NCBI GenBank assembly: GCA_963793675.1
Contig: CAWCBA010000005.1
Coordinates: 62,001-126,000 of the forward strand
Source of the DNA: RPQJ01 sp963793675
GTDB lineage: Bacteria; Pseudomonadota; Gammaproteobacteria; Steroidobacterales; Steroidobacteraceae
Direction of reading: 5' to 3'
DNA: 64,000 bases
The stretch's first letter is position 1. Every line of letters begins with the position of its first letter. Below are positions 49,365 through 59,007 of the stretch, in pieces. Below the pieces are notes generated by a model. That model made no database searches. It was not told the origin of the DNA and saw only the letters and a list, made by a program, of their open reading frames with translations. Both the position numbers and the translations under genes were made by a program.

Positions 49365-50591
49365 ATGGAAACTCGCAAATTAATGAATTCGAAGGAACTC
49401 TTGGCCGCCGTGTCGGCCACGCTGCTCGCCATTGCGCCGGCCGTGGCTGAAGATTCCGGCCGCAGCTTCGAGATCTACGGCTTTGCGCAGGCCGACTACA
49501 TCCAGGACATCGGCGGTCGTCTGGACCCGTCGTGGGACGATGCGTTCCGGCCTTCGAAGATCTGCTTCGACGGCGCGTGCGGCGAAGACGGGCAGGCGAG
49601 CATCAGCGTCAAGCAGAGCCGCTTCGGCGTGAAGGGCACGATGCCGACGGGCGAGGGTAGCGCGCCGCTCAGCTTCAAGTTCGAGTTCGACCTGTTCGGC
49701 ACGGGTGTCGATGCGGGCCAGACCACCATGCGCCTGCGTCACTTCTATGGCGAGTGGGGCCAGATCCTGGCCGGCCAGACCAACAGCCTGTTCATGGACA
49801 TCGACGTGTTCCCGAACACGATCGACTACTGGGGCCCGTCGGGCATGGTGTTCTACCGCAACGTGCAGATTCGCTGGACGCCGTACAAGACGGACACCAG
49901 CCACTTCGCGATCGCCATCGAGCGTCCCGGCAACGACATCGACGCGGGCAACCTGCGCCTGATCCCTGGGCTGGAAGGCCTGGAGGTCAACAACGATGAG
50001 GAACTCCCGGACCTCACGGCGCAGTACCGCTACGGCGGCGACTGGGGCCACCTCCAGTTCGGTGGCATCCTGCGCAAGATCGGTTACGAAGTCCGCGCTG
50101 ACAGTGCGGACCCCTGGACCGTGGGCAGCGAGACCGGCTGGGGCATCAACGTCGGCTCCGTGTTCAACGTGCTCGACAAGGACGCGATCCGGTTGCAGGT
50201 CGTCTACGGCGAAGGCATCGCCAGCTACATGAACGACGGCGGCATGGATCTCGCGCCGGCGGTGGACTACGACGCGGGCGTGGCGTCCGACTTTCAGCCC
50301 AAGGCCGTCCCGCTCATGGGTGTGCTCGCGTACTACGACCATTATTGGAGCGACAAATGGTCAAGTTCGATCGGCTACAGCTTCACGGAAGTGGACAACA
50401 CCAACTTCCAGGATCCGGGCGCGTTCAAGAAGATCGACTACGCCTCCGGCAACCTGCTGTATTACCCCGCCGAAAACCTGATGCTGGGCGGCGAGCTGAT
50501 GTGGGGCCAGCGCGAGAACAACGACGGTGCGTCGGAAGACGACGTGCGCTTCCAGTTCAGCGTCAAGTACAACTTCGGCATCAAGCTCTGA
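49365..50591 (+). CDS. DcaP-like outer-membrane porin
   Basis: 408 residues, intact, start at ATG 49365 with AGGAG eight bases upstream. Signal peptide (LLAAVSATLLAIAPAVA). The mature start SFEIYGFAQADYIQDIGGRL and the block ISVKQSRFGVKGTMPTG are typical of DcaP-type trimeric porins. YGEWGQILAGQTNSLFMDID and WGPSGMVFYRNVQIRW follow. It ends with FQFSVKYNFGIKL. DcaP-like channels favour dicarboxylates and other small anionic solutes. First gene of the array, 26 bases before glsA. Confidence 0.85.
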   Translation: METRKLMNSKELLAAVSATLLAIAPAVAEDSGRSFEIYGFAQADYIQDIGGRLDPSWDDAFRPSKICFDGACGEDGQASISVKQSRFGVKGTMPTGEGSAPLSFKFEFDLFGTGVDAGQTTMRLRHFYGEWGQILAGQTNSLFMDIDVFPNTIDYWGPSGMVFYRNVQIRWTPYKTDTSHFAIAIERPGNDIDAGNLRLIPGLEGLEVNNDEELPDLTAQYRYGGDWGHLQFGGILRKIGYEVRADSADPWTVGSETGWGINVGSVFNVLDKDAIRLQVVYGEGIASYMNDGGMDLAPAVDYDAGVASDFQPKAVPLMGVLAYYDHYWSDKWSSSIGYSFTEVDNTNFQDPGAFKKIDYASGNLLYYPAENLMLGGELMWGQRENNDGASEDDVRFQFSVKYNFGIKL

Positions 50592-50617
50592 TGCCGCATC
50601 AAGCAAAGGACACGAGC

Positions 50618-51653
50618 ATGAAAACCATCAACAGGAATTCGCTGGCCGCCGGTCTGGTGGCTACGCTGTCGCTTGCCATGGCGGCACCTGTATTCGCCAA
50701 AGGGCCGCTGCCGGACCCGGCCGTCAAGGATTTCCAGCGCCTGGTTGACGCCGCCTACGCCAAGTACAAGGGCCTGCAGGACGGCAAGAACGCCGACTAC
50801 ATCCCGATCCTGACCGAGACGCCGAGCGACCTGTTCGGCGTCGTGATCGTCACGAAGGACGGCAAGGTCTACAGCGCGGGCGACGTGGACTACCAGTTCT
50901 CGATCCAGTCGGTGTCGAAGCCGTTCACGGCGGCGTTGGTGATGACGCAGCAGGGCCCAGCCGTGCTCAAGGAGAAGATCGGCGTCGAGCCGACCGGCAT
51001 GGCGTTCAATTCGAAGCTGGCGCTGGCGATCTACGAGAACTCAGTGAATCCGCTGGTCAACGCCGGTGCGATCGCAGCGGTCGAGCCTGGTGCAGGCCAA
51101 GTCCGAGGCGGATCGCTGGAACCAGGTGTCGCAGAACCTGAGCGACTTTGCCGGTCGCCCGCTGACGGTGCTCGAGAAGGTCTACGAGTCCGAGTACACG
51201 ACAGCGTTCGGCAATCGCGGCATTGCGAACCTGCTCTACAACTGGGGACGGCTCTACAGCGAGCCCGAAGAGGCGCTGCGGGTCTACACGCGCGAATGCT
51301 CCGTCGGCGTCAGCGCCAAGGACTTGGGCATGATGGGCGCCACGCTGGCCAACGGCGGCGTTAACCCGCTGACCGAAGAAGCAGGTGATGACGGCGAAGA
51401 CGTGCCGGAGCTGCTGGCGGTCATGGCGACGGCCGGGTTCTACGACGAGTCGGGCGACTGGATGTACACGGCCGGCCTGCCGGCCAAGACGGGCGTGGGC
51501 GGCGGCATCGTCGCCGTCGTGCCGGGCCGGTTCGCGATCGCGGCGTTCTCGCCGCGGCTGAACGAGGCCGGCAACAGCGTGCGTTCGCTCAAGGCGATCC
51601 GCGACATCGCGGGTGAGCTCGGCGTGGGCGTGTTCGGGCCGAACCCGGAGTGA
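50618..51653 (+). CDS. glsA: Exported glutaminase (frame break)
   Basis: About 344 residues. Signal peptide SLAAGLVATLSLAMAAPVFA, unlike the cytosolic glutaminases of E. coli. Serine-dependent beta-lactamase-like glutaminase: catalytic SxxK as QFSIQSVSKPF near residue 98, NSVNPLVNAGAIAAV near 145, NRGIANLLYNWGRL, and YTAGLPAKTGVGGGIVAVVP. One base near 51085 joins the two frames (GAIAAV to SLVQAKSEAD). It would release ammonia and glutamate from glutamine in the periplasm. AAAGGA is upstream of the ATG. It follows the porin closely, so it is in the same transcript. Confidence 0.9.
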
Positions 51654-51730
51654 GCTGACGCATCGGCAGTGGCATGCCGCAGCAATGATGGTGACGAAGT
51701 AACGGCGTATCCGCCGTATGCTTTAACGGG

Positions 51731-51750
51731 CCGGGGCAACTTTGCCCCGG
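51731..51750. terminator. Strong 9-bp hairpin between glsA and the second porin
   Basis: CCGGGGCAA-CT-TTGCCCCGG, a perfect stem with a two-base loop, 30 bases before the ATG at 51780. No T-run follows, so it could be an mRNA-processing or stabilising stem setting different expression of the genes on either side, or a weak terminator. Confidence 0.5.
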
Positions 51751-51779
51751 TGCCTTTCCCTGCTCAGTCGAGGTCCGCG

Positions 51780-53333
51780 ATGTCTATCTTGAAAGCCTCG
51801 GTGGCAGTTGTGCTCGCCATGTCGGCGACGCTCGCCAGTGCGCAGGGAACGTCGACCTCGGTCGAGGAGCGTCTGCAGCGGCTCGAGGCCGAGCAGTCGG
51901 CGATGAAGCAGCAGCAGACGGAACTGCAGCGACAACTCGCGGAGCGCGACGCGCGCATCAGGCAGCTGGAAACCCAGCTCGGGACGAGCGGCCAGCCCGG
52001 CGCGGTCCCCGCTGTTTCCGCGGCTCCAGTTGCGCCGCCGGTAGTGGCGGCAGCCGCCGCACCTGCCCCGGGCGAACCGGCCGTCGCAGGTGCGCAGGCC
52101 TCGACGCCTGCGCCGGGAAAGCAGGTGCCCGCAGAACGAGTCGAGACCTGGGGTGTTTACGACCCAGGCACCGGTTTCGTGGTGGGGCGCAACGACTACG
52201 GCGAGCTGGACATCAGCGCCTATGCATTGGCGCGCTACATGAGCCAGCACGACGACGACCAGGTTTTCACTGATCATCTCGGCAACGAGCGTCCCGTCGA
52301 CATACGCAACGACTTTTTCACGCACCGTGTCATGGTCTTCCTCAAGGGCTGGCTCGGTGATCCCAAGCTCGTCTACAACGTCTTCCTGTGGACGGTCAAC
52401 GATACCGACCAGAATGCGATCTTCGGCAACCTTGGCTACCAGTTCAGCCGAAAATTCAGCCTGTACGCGGGTATCGCTGGCAATCCCGGGTCGCGCTCAC
52501 TGCTCGGGTCTCATCCGTACTGGCTGGGCCACGACCGGGTGATGGCCGACGAATTCTTCCGCCCCTACTTTGGTTCTGGTATCTGGGCGATCGGCGAGAT
52601 CGTTCCCGGGCTCTGGTACGACGTGATGGTTTCCAACAACAACAGCGCGCTCGGCGTCACCGCCAGCCAGCTCGACCGGAAGATGACTGTCGGCGGCTCG
52701 CTCTGGTGGATGCCGACGACGCATGAGTTCGGCCCGCGCGGCGCGTACGGCGACTGGGAGTGGCACGAAAAGGTTGCGACGCGCTTCGGCGTCTCGACCG
52801 TGAACAGTCCCGAACAGAGCTTCCGCAGTCCCGGCAGCAATCCGGAGAACACCACACTCAAGCTCGCCGACGGTGTGAACCTGTTCGAGACCGGCTCGCT
52901 GGCACCTGGAGTCACGGTCGACGAAGCCGATTACACCGTGACCGCGGTCGACGCCGGCGTGAAATACAAGGGCATGTTTCTCCAGGCCGAGTACTACTGG
53001 CGCACGCTCGACAACTTCCTGGCCGATGGTCTGTTGCCGGTGCAGGAGATCAAGGACAGCGGCTTCTACGTCCAGGGATCCTTCTATCCGCTTCGCGAGA
53101 AACTCGAGGTCTATGGCGCAACCTCGCAGATCTACGGCGACGGGTCGGCAGGGTTCGGCGACAGCTCGGAGTACATTCTTGGCATGAACTGGTACCCGTG
53201 GCCCACGCGTAACCACAGGCTCAACCTGCAGCTCATGGACGTAAACAAGTCGCCGGTGAGCAGCACATTCGGTTACTACGTGGCCGGTCAGGAAGGGTGG
53301 ACGCTGGCGTCGAGTTTCTCGGTGTTCTTCTGA
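51780..53333 (+). CDS. Outer-membrane porin-like protein with N-terminal coiled coil (paralogue)
   Basis: 517 residues, intact. Signal peptide from ATG 51780 (SVAVVLAMSATLASAQ). Coiled coil VEERLQRLEAEQSAMKQQQT with QLAERDARIRQLETQ (residues 24-62) is followed by an Ala/Pro linker to about 115 and then a beta-rich barrel ending LASSFSVFF. Shared with the 3787-5291 protein: ERDARIRxLE, DEFFRxxxxSGIWA, GxLWWMPTTxEFGPxG, EYYWR. Here the N-terminus is in one frame, which shows what the broken copy should look like. The coiled coil may trimerise or anchor to peptidoglycan as in OprO/P-type porins. Confidence 0.8.
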   Translation: MSILKASVAVVLAMSATLASAQGTSTSVEERLQRLEAEQSAMKQQQTELQRQLAERDARIRQLETQLGTSGQPGAVPAVSAAPVAPPVVAAAAAPAPGEPAVAGAQASTPAPGKQVPAERVETWGVYDPGTGFVVGRNDYGELDISAYALARYMSQHDDDQVFTDHLGNERPVDIRNDFFTHRVMVFLKGWLGDPKLVYNVFLWTVNDTDQNAIFGNLGYQFSRKFSLYAGIAGNPGSRSLLGSHPYWLGHDRVMADEFFRPYFGSGIWAIGEIVPGLWYDVMVSNNNSALGVTASQLDRKMTVGGSLWWMPTTHEFGPRGAYGDWEWHEKVATRFGVSTVNSPEQSFRSPGSNPENTTLKLADGVNLFETGSLAPGVTVDEADYTVTAVDAGVKYKGMFLQAEYYWRTLDNFLADGLLPVQEIKDSGFYVQGSFYPLREKLEVYGATSQIYGDGSAGFGDSSEYILGMNWYPWPTRNHRLNLQLMDVNKSPVSSTFGYYVAGQEGWTLASSFSVFF

Positions 53334-53390
53334 CTCGGCGCGGTACGGACATGCGCGTCGCCGTGTCTTCGTTCGTGAGGAGAGTCCGCA

Positions 53391-54530
53391 ATGCCTTCAA
53401 GAACTAAGCGCCACGACCTCGCGGTCGCGATCATGGCGGCGGCCTGTGCAGCGGTCATTCCGTCCGTCGCACTGGCGCGGAAGCCGCAACCGCCGACCCC
53501 TGCCATGCAGTGCCTGTTCAACGATTCGCACTTTCACCTGACCAACTACGTGCAGCAAGGCACGGACATGGGCAAGTACGTCGACGAGATCATGGGCGAC
53601 AAGGTCTGTCGCTCGACGGTGTTCGGCATCCCGCTGCAGCAAACGTGGTCGTACGGCAACTCGGGTGACTTCGCGCCGACCTATTACCTGCAATCCGACG
53701 CGCCCCTGTACTACTACTCGTTCACCGACGCCTGGATCGCGACTCAGTACCTGAAGCTCAAGCCGGAGCAGCGTCAGCGCCTCGACCCGATGATCACGGG
53801 TTTCAACCCGGCCGACATGTACGCGGCCGATCACATCCGCCGCGTGCTCGAGACCTACCCTGGGGTGTTCTCGGGGATCGGTGAGTTCACGATCCACAAG
53901 GAATTCGTGTCGTCCAAGGTGGCGGGTGAGATCGCGAGCCTCACGGACCCGGCACTCGATCGCATTCTCGACTTCGCAGGCCAGGTGGGGCTTGCCGTGA
54001 TCCTGCACAGCGACATCGACATGCCGTTTGCCAAGGCAGGTGCCGAGCCCGTCTTCCTCAAGCAGATGAAGGATCTGCTGCGGCGCCACCCGCAGACTAC
54101 GATCATATGGGCACACATAGGCCTGGGTCGTGTCGTGCATCCGGTGCAGGGCCAGGCGACGGTAGAGGCGGCGGAGCGTAACCCTGCGTACCGTGAACTC
54201 GTCGAGGCCATGATTACGGACCCTACGCTGAGCCACGTCTACTTCGACATCTCCTGGGACGAAGTGGCGAAGTACGCCGTGTCGTCGCCGGAGGCCATCA
54301 GCAACACCGCGTCGATGTTGAACAAGTACCCGGATCGCTTCCTGTTCGGCACCGACAACGTCGCGCCGGCCGACCAGGCGACGCAACTGCGCGTCTTCAA
54401 TATGTGGGATCCGATCTGGGCCCGGATGACGCCAGACGCCATTCACAAGGTCAGCATGGGTAACTACGAGCGCATCTTCGATGCGGCTCGAGTCCGCGTG
54501 CGTGCATGGGAGAAGAGCAGCTTCAATTGA
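53391..54530 (+). CDS. Exported amidohydrolase-2-family protein
   Basis: 379 residues, intact. Signal peptide (AVAIMAAACAAVIPSVALA) then a TIM-barrel metal-dependent hydrolase. Metal ligands: HxH in FNDSHFHLTNY, Glu in GIGEFTIHKE, His in LAVILHSDID, His in IIWAHIGLGR and Asp in FLFGTDNVAP. Amidohydrolase-2 proteins include decarboxylases and lactonases; export to the periplasm is unusual for the group. It lies in the porin/glutaminase array 57 bases after the second porin. Substrate unknown. Confidence 0.82.
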   Translation: MPSRTKRHDLAVAIMAAACAAVIPSVALARKPQPPTPAMQCLFNDSHFHLTNYVQQGTDMGKYVDEIMGDKVCRSTVFGIPLQQTWSYGNSGDFAPTYYLQSDAPLYYYSFTDAWIATQYLKLKPEQRQRLDPMITGFNPADMYAADHIRRVLETYPGVFSGIGEFTIHKEFVSSKVAGEIASLTDPALDRILDFAGQVGLAVILHSDIDMPFAKAGAEPVFLKQMKDLLRRHPQTTIIWAHIGLGRVVHPVQGQATVEAAERNPAYRELVEAMITDPTLSHVYFDISWDEVAKYAVSSPEAISNTASMLNKYPDRFLFGTDNVAPADQATQLRVFNMWDPIWARMTPDAIHKVSMGNYERIFDAARVRVRAWEKSSFN

Positions 54531-54757
54531 GCTATAGTAAGTCCAGGCCGCTCAGCGTCAGCACCACGATGACCATGTGGTACGTGGCGCGTTCCGATGA
54601 CAGGTAGCGGGCCCGTCTGAATCTGATCACGCGCCTGCTGAGCAGGATTCCCTACGAGGAACGGCGCGGGATAAAGTGAAGCTGCCGAGGCGCGGCAAGC
54701 AGCGCGGTTATCGTGGTCCCAGGTATCCGTTCAATTACGTGGACGAGCGGTTCTGAC
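54531..54757. other. 227-base gap within the array
   Basis: The longest gap in the run 49365-60099. The minus strand can be read as a short hydrophobic tail (ARYLSSERATYHMVIVVLTL) but has no start codon, so I do not call a gene. An internal promoter here is possible. Confidence 0.4.
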
Positions 54758-55852
54758 ATGACCAACCAACGCCAGGACCTCGGCCGCATCACGCTGTCCG
54801 TGCTCGCCATCGGCGGACTGATCGGTGGTTCTCTGTGGATCCTCCGGCCATTCCTGGGCGCCTTTATCTGGGCCACGATGATCGTCGTGGCGACATGGCC
54901 GATGATGCGTCGCGTCGAGCGTGCATTTGGAGGTTGCAGGTCGCTGGCAGTAGTCGCGATGACACTCGGCCTGCTGGCAATCCTGCTCGTGCCGATCGGC
55001 GTCGCGCTGCAGGCGATCCTCGGTCACGCGGACGAACTCATCGCGTTGCTCGAGCGACTCCCGGAGATGCGACTGCCTGCCGCGCCGGAATGGCTCGCGA
55101 GGGTGCCACTCGCAGGCGAGCGCGTTCATGCAGCCTGGAACAATCTGGCCGATGAGGGTCTTGCCGACTTGATGGTGCAGGCGCAGCCGTACGTTCGTGC
55201 CGCCGCCGAGTGGCTGGCGACGCATGCGGGCAGTTTCGTGCTGCTGCTCGCACAGTTTGTGCTGATCGTGATTCTGGCCGCAGTGCTGTATGCCGGGGGT
55301 GAATCATGGGCAGTGTGGGTGCGCGGCTTCGCACGCAGGCTGGCCGACGAGCAGGGCGACCGCATGGTCGTGCTCGCGGGTCAGGCGATTCGCGGTGTGG
55401 CGCTCGGGGTGGTGGTCACGGCGCTCGTGCAGTCGATCCTGGGCGGCATCGGGCTGGCGATCGCCGGGGTACCCTTCGCGGGGGTACTGACAGCGATCAT
55501 GTTCGCGCTCTGCATCGCCCAGTTGGGGCCGCTGATCGTCCTGGTCGGGGCCGCCGTCTGGGCGTTCACCAGTCTAGGTATCGGCTGGGGCACCTTCATG
55601 CTCGTCTGGGCGCTCGTGGTCGGAACCCTGGACAACTTCCTGCGACCGGTGCTGATCCGCCGCGGCGCCGACCTGCCGCTCATGCTCATTTTCGCCGGGG
55701 TCATTGGCGGGCTCATCGCTTTTGGCATCGTCGGCATCTTTGTCGGGCCGGTCGTGCTGGCGGTCGCCTACACTCTTCTCGATAGCTGGGTGGCCACGGC
55801 TCCAGCGGACCGTTCCAGCTCGCCGCACACGAATACCGGAAGCGGCCAGTAA
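54758..55852 (+). CDS. AI-2E-family inner-membrane transporter
   Basis: 364 residues, eight or so hydrophobic segments. The family pattern is a first helix pair LGRITLSVLAIGGLIGGSLW and WILRPFLGAFIWATMIVVAT. A large extramembrane part follows (LPEMRLPAAPEWLARVPLAG), then VAGQAIRG-type, GTLDNFLRPVLIRRGADLP and IFAGVIGGLIAFGIVGIFVG. Resembles E. coli YdiK. Family members export small molecules or act as Na+/H+ antiporters, so quorum-sensing function should not be assumed. ATG 54758 chosen; the longer in-frame start has no good RBS. Confidence 0.88.
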   Translation: MTNQRQDLGRITLSVLAIGGLIGGSLWILRPFLGAFIWATMIVVATWPMMRRVERAFGGCRSLAVVAMTLGLLAILLVPIGVALQAILGHADELIALLERLPEMRLPAAPEWLARVPLAGERVHAAWNNLADEGLADLMVQAQPYVRAAAEWLATHAGSFVLLLAQFVLIVILAAVLYAGGESWAVWVRGFARRLADEQGDRMVVLAGQAIRGVALGVVVTALVQSILGGIGLAIAGVPFAGVLTAIMFALCIAQLGPLIVLVGAAVWAFTSLGIGWGTFMLVWALVVGTLDNFLRPVLIRRGADLPLMLIFAGVIGGLIAFGIVGIFVGPVVLAVAYTLLDSWVATAPADRSSSPHTNTGSGQ

Positions 55853-55884
55853 AACATGACATGCATCACCAGGTGAGGACGAAG

Positions 55885-56445
55885 ATGACTCAATTGCCTT
55901 CCACCCGGACCGCACGGACACGCCTCCCTCCGCTGATCGCGTCGCTGGCTGCGCTGTTGGCAGCCCTGCCGGCGCACGCGTCGTTCCTGCACGGTGAGAC
56001 GCTGGCGAAGGCAGCGAACGTCCTTGCCATCATTGTAATCATCCTGGTGCCAATCATCGGCATTGTGGTCTTCTGGATGGTCCACGTGTTGCCGGAGAAG
56101 ATCGCGCACAAGCGCCAGCACCCACAGCAGGAGGCCATCCAGGTGCTGTGCCTGCTGTCGCTCGTGTTTGGCGGTCTGCTCTGGCCGTTTGCCTGGCTCT
56201 GGGCTTTCAGCAAACCGGTGCTCTACAAAATGGCATACGGGACCGACAAGCACGCAAGCCACGAGGCACCACCGGCCGCGGCGGGTGCTGAGGTGGGCAG
56301 CTTGCGCAATGATGTCGCTCGCGTCCGTGCGGACCTCGAGAAGCTCGTGTCGCAGGATGGGGCGCCGATAGAGTTGTCGGAGATCCGCGACCGATTGGCG
56401 GCCCTCGAGCCCCGGCTCGCAGGCAGGGTGGAGGAGGCACGCTGA
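55885..56445 (+). CDS. DUF3302 membrane protein (YiaW/YibI-like)
   Basis: 186 residues. A signal-like N-terminus, then two helices with ANVLAIIVIILVPIIGIVVF and VHVLPEKIAHKRQHPQQEAI, followed by VLCLLSLVFGGLLWPFAWLW, the conserved DUF3302 core. It has a longer C-terminal tail with a coiled-coil-like stretch (NDVARVRADLEKLVS). In E. coli, DUF3302 genes yiaW/yibI pair with the HlyD-type yiaV/yibH, as here. The stop overlaps the next ATG by one base. Confidence 0.85.
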   Translation: MTQLPSTRTARTRLPPLIASLAALLAALPAHASFLHGETLAKAANVLAIIVIILVPIIGIVVFWMVHVLPEKIAHKRQHPQQEAIQVLCLLSLVFGGLLWPFAWLWAFSKPVLYKMAYGTDKHASHEAPPAAAGAEVGSLRNDVARVRADLEKLVSQDGAPIELSEIRDRLAALEPRLAGRVEEAR

Positions 56446-57584
56446 TGGAAATCCTCCTGCTTGGCATCTACAGCTTTTTCGTCTGGCTGATCTTCATTAA
56501 GTTCAAGTGGCTCCCTTGGAACACGGTGAGCCAGGTCACTGTCGCCATCATCCCGATCGTTGCCCTGACTGCGCTGATCCTGACATTGAACGTCGTGGCG
56601 CCGTCCTCGGCCGATGTACGAGTCTTCAAGTACACGGTCCCGATCGTTTCCCAGGTGCGTGGACGGGTGATCGAAGTACCCGTGGAAGAGGGCAACCGCC
56701 TGGTGAAGAAGGGCGACGTGCTCTTCCGGGTCGATCCCACGCCGTACCAGCTGGCCGTGAACAGCCTGATGGCGCAACTTGTCGGCGCCAAAGGCGGCAG
56801 CCAGCAGTTGCGTGAGCAATTGCGGTCGGCTGAAGGCAACACAGCTGCCATCCGCTCTCGCATCAAGCTTACCCAGACACGCGTGCAACAGAACCGTGAG
56901 CTGGCGGCTACGGGTGCCGGCAATCGCTTCGACCTCGAGCAGTCCGAAACGGACCTCAAGGACCTCGATGCGCAATTGAGCACGGCCATGGCCAACGAAG
57001 CGCAGGTCCGCGCGCAGTTGACCGCGACGGTGGGTGGCGACATCGCCTCGGTCGCCAAGATCAAGGCCGAACTCGCCAACGCGGAGTGGGAACTCGAGCA
57101 GACCACCGTCCTGTCGCCTTGCGACTGCTACGTCATCAACCTGGCCTTGCGGCCAGGCGCATTTGTCGCGGGCATGCCATTCAATCCGGTCATGACGCTC
57201 GTCGAGGCCGACGGCCAGGTCGTCGCGTTGTTCAACCAGAACGAATTGCACCAGATCGCGCCCGGCAACTACGCGGAGTTCTCCCTCAAGACGAATCCCG
57301 GCCGAATCGTGCGGGCCAAGGTCGATTCGATCATCTGGGCGCAGGGCATGGGCCAGATGCAGCAGAGCGGCACGCTGCCGATGACGGGTGTGCTCGCGGC
57401 ACCGCCGAATCGCTTCGCGGTCAAGTTCGACATCGACGAGGAGGATCGTGAGCTGTTGGTTGCGGCCGGTGCGGCGGGCCACGCTGCGGTCTACACCGAG
57501 AGCGCAAAAGCCATCCACATCCTGCGCATGGTCATCCTTCGCGTTGGTGCTTACACGGATTACCTGATTCTCAAGATGCATTGA
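56445..57584 (+). CDS. HlyD-family membrane fusion protein (YiaV/YibH-like)
   Basis: 379 residues, intact. Two N-terminal helices (LLGIYSFFVWLIFIKFKWL, VTVAIIPIVALTALILTLNV), then a biotinyl-lipoyl-like half motif TVPIVSQVRGRVIEVPVEEG. A long alpha hairpin (residues about 110-215, EQLRSAEGNTAAIRSRIKLT and NRFDLEQSETDLKDLDAQ) is followed by TTVLSPCDCYVINLALRPG and a beta-barrel part. A periplasmic adaptor that would join an inner-membrane partner to the outer-membrane factor encoded four bases downstream. Confidence 0.9.
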   Translation: MEILLLGIYSFFVWLIFIKFKWLPWNTVSQVTVAIIPIVALTALILTLNVVAPSSADVRVFKYTVPIVSQVRGRVIEVPVEEGNRLVKKGDVLFRVDPTPYQLAVNSLMAQLVGAKGGSQQLREQLRSAEGNTAAIRSRIKLTQTRVQQNRELAATGAGNRFDLEQSETDLKDLDAQLSTAMANEAQVRAQLTATVGGDIASVAKIKAELANAEWELEQTTVLSPCDCYVINLALRPGAFVAGMPFNPVMTLVEADGQVVALFNQNELHQIAPGNYAEFSLKTNPGRIVRAKVDSIIWAQGMGQMQQSGTLPMTGVLAAPPNRFAVKFDIDEEDRELLVAAGAAGHAAVYTESAKAIHILRMVILRVGAYTDYLILKMH

Positions 57585-57588
57585 TGAC

Positions 57589-59004
57589 ATGAACACTCGC
57601 AACAAAACGCTTGTGCTGGTGGTCATCGCCACGCTTTCTGCCTGTGCGTTGGAGCCGGCGCCGAAGCCGGAGGATTATCGTGCCGAGGCTCTTGGCGGCG
57701 TGAAGCCTCCGGACCGGTGGATGGCCGCAGGCGCGGGGGCAGAGCCTGTGGCTGGTTTCTGGCTGGCGACGTTCGGTGATCCGCGGCTCGAGGCACTGGT
57801 GACTGAAGCGATGGCGAACAACCTGGACCTGCGAGTCGCGGCCGCTCGGGTCCAGGTTGCGTCCGAGTACGTCAAGCTGGCCGATGCCACGCTGTATCCG
57901 CAGGTCAATGTGCTGGCCCGCGGCGGCGGCAAGATGGGCGGCGACGCGACGGGCCTGCAAGGCGTAGGTTTGTTCGCCGACTGGGAGCTCGACCTGTGGG
58001 GCCGCTTGCGATCGGAGCTCGCCGCCACGGCAGCCGGGTACGAGTCGGTCGTCGCAGACACCGAGTACGCCCGGCAGTCGGTGGCCGCGCTGGTGGCGAA
58101 AGCCTACTTCCTCGCCGTCGAAGCGACGTTGCAACTGCGACTGGCGGAGGACACCGTTTCGACGTCGCAGCGACTCGTCTCATTGGCCGAACAGCGCCAG
58201 AACGTCGGCAAAGGCGACGGCTACGACACCTCGCTGGCCCGCGCCAGTCTCGAGTCGTACCGCGATACGGTCGAGAAGCTCAGCCTGTCCCGTCTGCAGG
58301 CGTTACGCGGTCTCGAAGTGCTGGTGGGACGGTATCCGGCAGCGGACGTGGATATCGCCACGCAGCTTGTGCAGCCGACCGCACCCGTGCCGGCTGGCTT
58401 GCCTTCCGAACTGCTCGAACGGCGCCCGGACGTCGTCGCAGCCGAGCGGCGTGTCGCTGCGGCGTTCTTCGGCATCCAGGAGTCGCAGGCGGCCCGGTTG
58501 CCCACCATCAAGCTCACGGCTTCAGTGACCAGCCTGACGAGCGACATGCTCGTGCTGCAGGATCTGGACCAGCCCGTCTGGAGCCTGGGTGGCAGTCTCC
58601 TGCAGCCGGTCTTTTATGGCGGGGCGCTGCAGACCCAGGTCCGCATCCGCACCGCGGAGCAGAAGCAGGCGATCGCCGAGTACGGGCGTATCGGCGCGCG
58701 CGCGTTTGCGGAGGTCGAGGATGCAATGTCGGCGGAATTCGCAGCAGGCCGGCGCGAGGCCGTGCTTGCCCGCGCGGTCGCAGAAAACAAGACGGCGCTG
58801 GATTTCGGCCAGCAGCGCTTCAAGGTTGGCTCCGGCGACCTGCGGGCGGTCTCGCAGCAGCAACTCGCGGTGTTCGGGACACAGTCCGCGCTGCTGCGAG
58901 TGCAATCCGAGCGGCTCGTCCAGCGCGTCAACCTGTACCTGGCCCTCGGTGGAGGATTCGACGCGGAGCCGGACGTAGCGCCGGTCGCACAAACGAAGGA
59001 GTGA
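57589..59004 (+). CDS. Outer-membrane efflux lipoprotein (NodT/OprM type)
   Basis: 471 residues, intact. Lipoprotein signal with lipobox LSAC (Cys near residue 18). Two OEP repeats: FGDPRLEALVTEAMANNLDL with ARVQVASEYVKLADATLYPQ, and LPSELLERRPDVVAAERRV, the diagnostic RRPDV motif, followed by SQAARLPTIKLTASV. A TolC-like channel-tunnel for type I/RND-type export. Directly follows the HlyD-type gene and precedes the asparaginase gene by three bases. Confidence 0.93.
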   Translation: MNTRNKTLVLVVIATLSACALEPAPKPEDYRAEALGGVKPPDRWMAAGAGAEPVAGFWLATFGDPRLEALVTEAMANNLDLRVAAARVQVASEYVKLADATLYPQVNVLARGGGKMGGDATGLQGVGLFADWELDLWGRLRSELAATAAGYESVVADTEYARQSVAALVAKAYFLAVEATLQLRLAEDTVSTSQRLVSLAEQRQNVGKGDGYDTSLARASLESYRDTVEKLSLSRLQALRGLEVLVGRYPAADVDIATQLVQPTAPVPAGLPSELLERRPDVVAAERRVAAAFFGIQESQAARLPTIKLTASVTSLTSDMLVLQDLDQPVWSLGGSLLQPVFYGGALQTQVRIRTAEQKQAIAEYGRIGARAFAEVEDAMSAEFAAGRREAVLARAVAENKTALDFGQQRFKVGSGDLRAVSQQQLAVFGTQSALLRVQSERLVQRVNLYLALGGGFDAEPDVAPVAQTKE

Positions 59005-59007
59005 TTC

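Noticed and set aside
54531..54757. Short minus-strand membrane peptide ending LTLSGLDLL
   Set aside because: No start codon after the upstream in-frame stop and no Shine-Dalgarno; not supportable as a gene.
54758..55852. Autoinducer-2 exporter and quorum sensing
   Set aside because: The AI-2E family name is historical; nothing here (no luxS, lsr genes) supports a signalling role.
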